Assembly: GCA_035048485.1 (NCBI GenBank)
Contig: CM068582.1
Coordinates: 15,976,001 to 16,040,000, forward strand
DNA from: Pteria penguin
Taxonomy: Eukaryota > Mollusca > Bivalvia > Pterioida > Pteriidae
Direction of reading: 5' to 3'
Length of the DNA: 64,000 bases
Shown here one piece after another: positions 55,406 to 64,000 of the stretch (position 1 is its first letter; the number at the start of each line of letters is the position of its first letter). The notes below the pieces were generated by a model, which searched no databases, was not told the DNA's origin, and saw nothing but the letters and a program-made list of their open reading frames with translations. The position numbers were made by a program, and so were the translations under genes.

Positions 55406-56035
55406 TACCTACAATACATGCTATATTATTATTTCAAAGATTTTTTCTGTCGAACTTTCATTACCACATTCAATGGAAATCATATCTTCGCTACCAGGCA
55501 TGCCTGGTATGCATAAAAATATCCATATGATTTAAACATTTTATGCACACGTGTAAGGTTACAAACATGCACGTAAATCTTTATATTTGAGTTGATTCTT
55601 GCTAATTTCCTCCAGATTTGTCGAGGGATTGATTTAAGGTTGGGCTTCATAACCCCAAGAGTGTTCCCTTTTTGACATTTTTTTTTTCAAATCAATCTCA
55701 CAGATCGTGAAACCGGATGCATCATCAGAGTGACCTATTAAGAATTGTTCTGAAACCATTGGTCTCCTCTAACAGGACTCCGCTTTGGACTTGCTAAGTG
55801 GTTCCAAATCCCCTTGCATGACTTCGCCCATCCCCTCCCCCTACCCCGATCTAGGACACACACCGACTCCAAAACCTGGATCCGCCCCTGCAGTAATATA
55901 TATTTATTAGGTCAAAATGGGCAATATGCCAACAAAGCTTATTCTTGTATGGCGTCAAACTTGTCAAAATTCCATAGAATGTACAATAACAATCAGTACA
56001 AAAGTGTTACAATATGAATAATTCTCTGTTTTATT

Positions 56036-56306
56036 TTAGACCTAGTGGATAAGGTGCTCGACTCCTGATCGAGTGGTTCCGGGTTCGACTCCCGCCCTTG
56101 GCTTACTGCTGTTCTGTCTTTCGGATGAGACAGTGAAAACCGAGGTCCCGTGTCACGGTAGGCGTGGCACGTAAAAGATCCCTCACTGCTTCGAGTGGGT
56201 TCGTTGCAAATATATAAATTAGTATGCAATGCATCAGGCATATACCGTCACCATATAACGTGAAATAATCGTGGAGTGACGTAAAACAATAATCAATCAA
56301 TCAATC
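56036..56306 (+). mobile_element. tRNA-derived SINE immediately upstream of exon 1 of STRA6-like copy B
   Basis: Full-length: head CTAGTGGATAAGGTGCTCGA, B box GGGTTCGACTCCC, body 'tttcggatgagacagtgaaaac', tail (caat)n. The tail ends only 13 nt before the AG of the exon 1 acceptor. Confidence 0.82.
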
Positions 56307-56335
56307 TATTTATTTCCAGATCGTGAAATTCAACG

Positions 56336-57229
56336 ATGTCGAATTACAACAGTAGTCGTGAAACTTTGGAGAGATTTCTTTTTCGAGATAACTACAAAAT
56401 GTCTCTTGTTGGGGTAAGTTTTTATTACTATTAAATCATCTAGACTTTTATATTTTTTATTTAAGTGATACACATTTAATTTGCATAGTTTTACGTTTTA
56501 ATTAACTTCCGTCTATAATATATAAACATGCGTCGTATAATTCTAGAGAACTTTTCTGTTATCGAGATTATGATTGAAGGACCACCGTGATTCATAGCTA
56601 TTCCTCTTTTGTCCGTTTACGTTGTTATGCGTTTACTTTTTTTTTCCTTTTTTTTTTTTTTTTTTTGACATTTTATATTTATTTACAAAGTTCTCTTTCA
56701 GTTTCTGTAGAGATTGGAAAACACTTCTCTTTGAGAGCACAATTTGCAAATGAAAATAAACTCGAGGACACCATTTTTATTTTATCACTCTGATTTTGTA
56801 TTGCTATGGTACTTCAAATACAGACGTAACTTATATTCAATCCATGTGTTTTTGGTTTTTTTTTTTTTTTGGAAAGGGGAGGGGTGTCATCTGTTGTTCT
56901 GTAGCGGGGATGCGTCCAGCCAACAGGAGCTGCTTATCCACCTTCGGTTCCCAGTCTCATCGTTTACTTTCGTGCGTCAATGAATGTCGACCGCGTTCGT
57001 TTATAAAATTACTACAATGATTTATCTCAATTTTCTTCCCTATTTACATTGCAGTTATGTTTGGCAATTTTAATGTCATTCATAGAGAGAAGGCAGAGTT
57101 TCCGTAGCAACACTTGTTTTGGGCGACCTGGTGCTCTCGTGTGAGTAACTTTAATACAGATACTGCGCAATCAAACCAGTGCTAGAGTTTGGACATATAA
57201 AACAGCATAGCATTTGATATGATGATACA

Positions 57230-57264
<35 letters not shown>

Positions 57265-58019
57265 CGATGATGATGATGATGATGACCATGATCATGATGA
57301 TAGTTGTGGTGGTGGTGATAACGGTGATGATGACGACAGCGACTGCGCAATCAAACCAATGCTAGAGTTTGGACATATAAAACAGTATGGCATTTGATAT
57401 GATGATGATGATGATGATGGTTGTGGTGGTGGTGGTGGTGGTGGTGGTGATGATGATGATATTGATGATGACGACAGCAATTACGACGATGATTCAGAAG
57501 GGGAAGCTTCTCCTCCATGATACTTGATTCCACTTCTGCTTCTTTTAGGGGTCCGTGATTTACTTAGCCTCCTTTTTGTACAATGTAGTGGATATTCTCT
57601 ATTGTTTTACCAATTGGTGTCTTAACACTTTACTCGTTACGTATTTGTTCAGGCCTATCAACTTGATAAACGGAGATCAGAACGTACTAGCGCATGCGGC
57701 AGCATTTGGTTGTGTGGTTATGAACATACTCTACGCTTTTTCGTTAGGCAGTGAAAACGATGATGGATCAAAACCCAATCCATGGTTAGAAAGTAAGTTT
57801 ATAGAGTGATAAATATCTAGACCGAGTGTATGACCGGACTTTACCTAAGATGGTCTAAAAGATAATTTTCTTAATCAGGACCCAGAAAACTGATATTTAA
57901 GAGTAACAAAAGAAGTAAATTTAATATGTGAATGTTAAGTTTCAGTTTTGTTTTGTTTTTGTTTTTGCTTTTGTTTTTGTTTTTGTTTTTTATTTTTGTT
58001 TTTGTTTTGTTTTGTTCTG

Positions 58020-58050
<31 letters not shown>

Positions 58051-61000
58051 TTTTGGGGGGGGGGGGGTTAGCTCAAGTGAGCTATAGTCATAGCGCGCCG
58101 TCGTAAACTTTTCACAATTTCGACTTCTCAAGAACCACAGAACCGACTTCTATGAAACTTTATAGGAATGAAGTAATAATAGTCCGTGTGTTGTTGTTTT
58201 TTGTCCCAATCCGTTAACAGGTGGCGTCACCACCGGCAAAAGTATGTCATAGAATATCTTCCTTTGACAAAATTCTTCTTCAGACCGGGTGCATACAGAG
58301 ACAAACTGAATGCATAGGAATGATCTAGAGGGATGTGTAAAGAAGTGTTGTTAATTTTGGTTCTGTTCTGAAATCAAATTTCTGACATTTTTGCAACATT
58401 ATTTTGGACTTATTAATTTCATTGCAGAAAAGTGGCATGTTTTTCAGTTAATGGATAATGATGATTTCCTTTGGACTATTTTTATCATAATTATGGTAAG
58501 GAATATTATTGTGAAAGAATTCTAAGACTTCCAAATACAAAAAAAGAGGGGGGGGGGGGCGAGATGTGATCGGCAATTTTTCACATTTTCAACCTTTTCT
58601 ACAAAACTGTTCGAAGGATTTTAATAAAACTTGATAGAAATAAATAACTTCTGACCCCTTCAAATTTTGTCGTTTTAGTCCAGAACTCTTTATAGATGGT
58701 GCTACCACAGTCAAAAGTAGGTCACAAAAGAGTTACCCTCCTTTGACAATCTTCTTCATACTGGCTGTATACAGAGACAAACAGAATGCATAGAAATTAT
58801 CTAGAGGGATGGGGAAAGAAGTACTGTCATTTTGGTTCCCTTCAATAATCAAATTTTAGAAGGTTTTTCGACATTTTTTGGACTTGCATTTTTTGATTAC
58901 AATGCAAAAAAGTGTCATATTCCAAGTTAATTGATAATGATGATTTCTTATGGACTATTTTAATCCTGATTATGGTAAGGAATGTTACTTTGAAAGAATT
59001 TTGTTAATATCTCAATTTTAAGACTTCCAAATGAAGGTTATAGGAACAATTCTTAACATTTTTAACTTCTTTTGTTATACCACTTAGAAGATTTTGATGA
59101 AAAATGCTATACATGAAGCTCTATAGGTCCTCTATCAATTTTGTGCATTTCATCCAAACTGGTCAATAGGTGGTGCCACCATGGCTAAACAAATAGGTCT
59201 CACAATGGTATGTATACCACTTGGTAATCAAAATATGGGGAGTAACTGTTCAAATCCAGCTGTGGTCATTTTTTAAAAATTTCTTTACACATCTAAATTA
59301 GTTTTTAGATGTTTCACAACACTCAAGATATGAAATTAGGCCATTTAAAGTTGAATCTAGACAATATTTGAAACAATTGTTGTTCATGACCCAGACTTGA
59401 AATCAGTCAACAAAAGGCCCCAACTAAAAAATGACTAACTTGTTGCCCTGAATCACATCTTGCAGAGACAAAGCAAAAGCTTACTATCAAAATCATCTGA
59501 ATGGATTTGCAAAAAAAGTGTTGTTGTTTTTATACGCCCGTCATTAGGCGGGACGTATTATGTTATGGCGCTGTCCATACGTCCGTCCATCCGTCCGGGG
59601 TCATGTTTTCCGGACTTTTTTGCCGTCTTTCAAGATATTGAGTTGAAATTTGGTATACAGCTTTATTTTAAGCGGCATCATTACCAGTTCGAGTTTTGTT
59701 ACGATTGACCTAGTTTTGACGAATTTATGGCCCTTGGACTTATAAATTTCAAGATTTTTTTCAGAAATTCATTAAAAATCTATTTTTGGTCAAAACATTA
59801 TTAAATTTATCATGAAACAAGTCAAATGTACCAACTATCACATATACTACGGGTTTTAGTATCTTTGTCTTCATTTTTGAGAAATTTATAATTTTAGGGG
59901 GTGGGGGAGTGACCATATGTCCTTTTTTGCCGTCTTTCAAGATCTTGAATTGAAATTTGGTATATAGCTTTATATCAAGCGGCGTCAGTGCCAGTTCGAG
60001 TTTCGATTGATCACTTTTGACAGATTTATGGCCCTTGGGCTTATAAATTTCAAGATTTTGTTTTGGAAATTAATTAAAAATCTAATTTTTGTAAAAACGT
60101 TATGAAATTTATCATGAAAGAAGTAAAATGTACCAACTTCCACACATTTTACAGGTATTGATATCTTTTTCCTCATTTTTGAGAAATTTATAATTTTAGA
60201 AGGGAGAGGGGGCTTGTATTTAAATATTTCAAGGTTGTTTTGGGCATATCAAGTTCCAAGGTGGGTTGGATAGGACCATTTCTGTAGGAGTTATTATATT
60301 GCCCTTGGACTTATTCCTGTGATAAAATGCTATGAAACGCAATTAACTTTAGTAAACGTCAGATGTTTTTCATGAAAATTATGCCAAATGCGAATTGATG
60401 CCGTCCCAATTAAGTGACGGGCGTATTATGCCAAGCTAGGCGTCGTTGCTCTTGTTTATTCTGGTCTGAAATAAAATTTGACATACAGGTGGTACAGGGG
60501 GCCCATGTAATCGAGGAATACCACCCACATTTGACAAACAGCATGACAGATTGCTCTGCGTTTTTTTAGAAATTGCAAGTGACAAAATTGCTTCATTTTC
60601 TATGAACACCAAGAACAATAAAGTTGATTATACCATTTAATTGTTAACAGCTTATTTGAAAAATTCATGTTCTACATACGCAAACAAAAAAAAAAAATAA
60701 ATAAAATAAAAGAAGAAGAGAATTATGCCAAGATATCAAACTGAATTACAAAAATGTCAATTAAAACACTTGAACAAAATAAAGAAGTCAGGCGAAGCAT
60801 ACATCCACTGCTAAATGTGAAGCGTGAATGTTTGATCAGGGCAAGTTAAAATGGCATTAACAAAACTATATGTGCACTCACTCACAACAAGAAACGTCAT
60901 TTCTTTCTGGTTTGATTGTCTCACCTTTGATTCTCAGCAATACAAATGTCTACCGTGGTACATCTTTTGATTTTATTAAATAAAAGTGACAAAATCACAC

Positions 61001-62616
61001 TCTGTCCAAGATTCATGAAATGTTATTTCTAAATATGCATTTTTATTGTATATATTGTTAACAAAGGTTAAACCAAAACGATAAAACCTTTCGTTTATCG
61101 TACATTACATATTTGGTACAACCTTTAAGCCTGGTCCCTGACAGTTCTTTCAAAACATACGTTCAGATTATGGTATCAACAAAGGTGTGAAAAGATATAT
61201 AAAACTAACAATTAATGGCATTCAATCCATATGACCATGCCAGTCTCTCCGTCTTTAGACCCGAATTACTTACCAAAGATTCAAAACATTTACAGTTTTA
61301 GTGGACGGTCTCAAGATTGTTCTTAACATGCATTCTGCGTATCCATTAACTTAGCTGCAGAAAATCAAATTTTAATACCAAAGACATTAACATCATTTGA
61401 CTATTTGGACCTTGTTTTAAAGCATGGATACCTAGCCCAGTGTTCATGAAAATTTCGAGGTTAGAAGACAGCTGTATTTTCTTTATTTTAATATACCTCT
61501 AATATAAGGTTCAAATTAAGGAGGATAATTCTGTTAGTCCATATAAGTCCGTCTTGCACAGAAAATTGAATCATCGTTGAGTGCTTTAAATTTTATTAAT
61601 TAAACCATCTACTTCAGCTTTTGTGAGTTTCGTCCGTATGATGAACATTGGACTTCAGTATTATCCGTTGTTTGTGTGTGTGGAATATGGATCCAAGAAT
61701 ATAATCGCACCAATCGTTGGACTTCTCTACGCCGTAGCATTGTATGTATTAACAATAATGCATATTATAGAACACTGACCTCTGAGTTCATATAGATATT
61801 TGTACCGTATCTCATACTGTTTCATCCAGAAATGTACTCAGAATTATATGTTAACATCTCATGGTAACAAGTATGACCTGAGACAATCACGAAGATCATA
61901 AGTCTTGCATTGGGTCCCTAAAGCCTTATACGGAATTTTTCTTGAGTTTTGCACTCTGTCAGACATGGAGGGGAAACTATGACGGGCTTTGTCTAGATCT
62001 TCTTAACATCGTAACTTCTGATTGCTAGTTGGGACTCTTGCAGATCAAAGACATTGCTTCGCTTTCAGACTGACAAAGTATTATGATTCATGCAGATGTC
62101 GCTTGATAAAACAATAATTATATGATCGTCTAGTATAATTTGTGTTCATAATTTCGTAAATTTTCAACATGAGTGTATTTTTTATTTATATTTATATCTA
62201 TATTGACGATTAGTCATGAATTTTAATACATGTGTCTTTGATTATACTGCTTTTGTGTTGAGTGGGAAGTTGGGCCCATAAACCGGTTCACTACGTCATT
62301 TGATTGACGATTGCCTCTTCAAATGACCTCCCTAATTCCGTACCATAAATCGAATGTTTTCTATTATACTCTGCATGTTCGACTTTTTCAACCAATCACT
62401 AAGTAAATTAAGAAATGGAAAAAATTGTGTTTAAGTTCAATAAGATGCTATATAACACACGCAAATGCTCTATTTAGAAATTGAATATACAATTTTTACG
62501 GGTGGATCTGTACCATTGTACAACATTATAAGCATGCATCAGAGGATCTGTCACCATATAGGCGAAATAATATTGGATTGTTGTAAATGAATAACAAAAC
62601 AAATAATTTTTTAAAA

Positions 62617-62671
<55 letters not shown>

Positions 62672-62938
62672 GAATAATGATAATGATAATAAGCCGGTGT
62701 GGCCTCGAGGATAAGGTGCTCGGTTCGTTATCGAAAGGTCCCGGGTTCGACTACCGCCCTGGACGCACCGGTGTTCTATCTTTCGGATGAGACGGTAAAA
62801 ACCGAGGTCCCGTGTCACGGTAGGCCTGGCATGTAAAAGATTTTCCACTGCTTCGGGTGCTTCCGTTGCAGTAGTCTAAATTTCTATGCAGTGCATCAGC
62901 CATATATGTGAAATAATTGTGGAATGACAATCAATCAA

Positions 62939-63004
<66 letters not shown>

Positions 63005-63006
63005 TA

Positions 63007-63043
<37 letters not shown>

Positions 63044-63986
63044 GATGATGATGATGATGATGATGATGATACTTTTCATCTTTTCAGACAAGCAATGATT
63101 ATTAGTGTGCTCGTTTTTTGCCGTGATGATTTATTGGTGCGTATACTATTTCTTTACGTCAAGGCCTCTCACACAAACCTTTGACAAACGCTATATTTAA
63201 TATAATGCATGGAGCCATGCACGTTTGAGGGAGGATTGTCTAAAAAGTTATTACTTTCGAATTTAATGGAAAAGAAGAGGTGTTAAAAGCTGTCGGAAAT
63301 TTGAATGGTAACAGCTTGTGGAAAAGCCTATATTTAGCTAAATTGAAGTATGCACAGGAATGCACACCATGATTAAGAACCTGAAGCTGAAAAAAAAAAC
63401 AATCAGAATGCGTGCAAAATTATTGTTCTTTGTATATAGTTCGTTTCAAAAATAGCTGTTTTTAATAGCTTCAATTTTAACAATAGGTAATTCATTTCAC
63501 TGAAATCCAATATATATTACCATACATTCTAACTATTCCCTGCAACGATATAAGGTCTCGATACATTGCTTCTAAAAGAAGTATGCGGAGTAATTATTTC
63601 TTAAGTATACCTATAATAAAGATGAAACATTCTCTGTACTGGCGTAGCGGGAGTGAGGTTGTTTCAGAATGCGTCTCATAATTGATTACTGAGTTAATCC
63701 TCTTTTATCACAAGTTTTGAAATCTACTTGCTTTTAATCTTTTATTATAAAAGATATCGAAATCTAATTATGACTATCTATGAAATAGAGTTTCGGATGC
63801 ACTTATAAGTAGGGAAAACACGGTTAGAGTAAAATAATGGCTATTTAAAATTTTAGTTGTGAATACTACATTTATTTACAGATTGCATTAATACTACCTG
63901 TGTTGGGCTGTCTTTCATTCCTGTGCATAAAATTTATAAGAAATCTTTGCACTAAACTAAGAGAGTTTCTGAATGGAGATTTACCG
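56336..63986 (+). CDS. STRA6-like multi-pass membrane receptor, copy B (exons 1-6, continues beyond right edge)
   Basis: Coding exons: 56336-56413, 57055-57140, 57653-57792, 61618-61741, 63088-63136, 63882-63986. Phases match copy A at every junction, and exons 2, 3, 4 and 6 have identical lengths (86, 140, 124, 105 nt). Exon 1 is 2 codons shorter and exon 5 is 3 codons longer. N-terminus MSNYNSSRETLERFLFRD; conserved SLVG/LCLAILMSFIERR, TCFGRPGALV, INGDQNVLAHAAAFG, GLQYYPLFVCVEYGSKNI and LPVLGCLSFLCIKFIRN. Human STRA6 and copy A show that about two thirds of the protein should lie to the right of the window. Function is expected to be like copy A (retinoid or other small lipophile uptake) but is not shown. 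Intron 3 (3.8 kb) is, as in A, by far the longest and is filled with repeats. Confidence 0.86.
57227..57490. repeat. (GAT)n microsatellites in tandem duplication, intron 2 of copy B
   Basis: Two (gat)n/(ggt)n blocks (57227-57331 and 57398-57470) follow repeated copies of 'gcgcaatcaaaccagtgctag' type sequence (57165 and 57346), showing a ~180-bp duplication. Confidence 0.9.
57935..58068. repeat. (GTTTT)n tract with terminal G run
   Basis: Mixed gtttt/gttttt units ending in a 13-base G run at 58055-58067. Confidence 0.9.
58080..59340. repeat. Three tandem ~480-bp repeat units in intron 3 of copy B
   Basis: Three diverged copies with shared blocks: 'tgtatacagagacaaac' (58288, 58767), 'gaatgcatag', 'ctagagggatg', 'aataatgatgatttc' (58450, 58936), and 'ggtggtgccaccatgg' (59168) against 'gatggtgctaccacag' (58694). 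They resemble interspersed bivalve repeats of the 'agctcaagtgagctat' type. Confidence 0.68.
59533..60425. mobile_element. TIR element, intron 3 of copy B
   Basis: Begins TACGCCCGTCA (59533-59543) and ends TGACGGGCGTA (60415-60425), exact 11-bp inverted ends. The interior has two ~305-bp tandem copies of 'ttgccgtctttcaagat...aatttggtata'. No coding frame. Confidence 0.75.
60430..61610 (+). other. Rest of intron 3 of copy B
   Basis: AT-rich; no exon or recognised element. Confidence 0.4.
62618..62671. repeat. (ATT)n microsatellite
   Basis: Eighteen att units immediately upstream of a SINE in intron 4 of copy B. Confidence 0.95.
62692..62940 (+). mobile_element. tRNA-derived SINE, full length (intron 4, copy B)
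   Basis: A-box-like GTGTGGCCTCGAGGATAAGG, B box GGGTTCGACTACC, standard body and a short (caat)n tail that passes into an (att)n microsatellite. Confidence 0.82.
62940..63070. repeat. (ATT)n(GAT)n compound microsatellite
   Basis: Att units to 63040, then gat units to 63070. It ends 18 nt before exon 5 of copy B. Confidence 0.95.
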
Positions 63987-64000
63987 GTAAGTTTGCATAT

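Noticed and set aside
62587..63184. Poly-Ile, poly-Tyr and poly-Asp reading frames
   Set aside because: Direct translations of (ATT)n and (GAT)n microsatellites.

Overview
The window is animal nuclear DNA: AT-rich, intron-rich, and crowded with old transposon fragments, SINEs, microsatellites and long G or C runs. Repeat phrases common in bivalve genomes (for example 'gaggcccaagtgggcc', 'gggagataa', 'tttgtcccccact') and a non-vertebrate STRA6-type receptor pair point to a mollusc, most likely a marine bivalve. No species can be named from the sequence.

Three host genes can be reconstructed. (1) At the left edge, on the minus strand, is the 5' part of a gene for a secreted protein: a signal peptide, ten near-identical 25-residue acidic Thr/Pro repeats, then a 24-nt micro-exon and a 144-nt exon, continuing past the edge. 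Its first large intron carries a 31-bp minisatellite of about 1.2 kb. (2) From 30254 to 49071, plus strand, is a complete 15-exon gene for a STRA6-like multi-pass membrane receptor (627 residues; the vertebrate family takes up retinol from retinol-binding protein). All splice sites and phases join. (3) From 56336 to the right edge, same strand, is a tandem paralogue, of which exons 1-6 are visible. Its phases match those of the first copy and its exon lengths are nearly identical (only exons 1 and 5 differ).

The 25 kb between the left gene and the receptor pair is mostly mobile-element debris. It holds a LINE with an internally deleted but still 514-codon reverse-transcriptase frame (15.4-17.1 kb), a small LINE 3' fragment (8.4-8.9 kb), a YqaJ-nuclease/PHD-finger reading frame cut by two in-frame stops (18.1-19.1 kb), a 122-bp-arm hairpin (19.2-19.4 kb), and a 4.6-kb tail-to-tail pair of Penelope-like retroelement copies, only one of which keeps the RT domain (21.6-26.2 kb). 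Several foldback/MITE-like elements and copies of one dispersed G-tract-bearing family fill most of the rest.

The receptor introns also hold mobile elements: tRNA-derived SINEs (one with a clean 12-bp target duplication), a hAT transposase remnant, several TIR elements (one containing an exon-like reading frame), and long microsatellites. Two SINEs sit directly on splice sites of the receptor genes. No true rRNA or tRNA gene, CRISPR array or prokaryotic-type operon is present.
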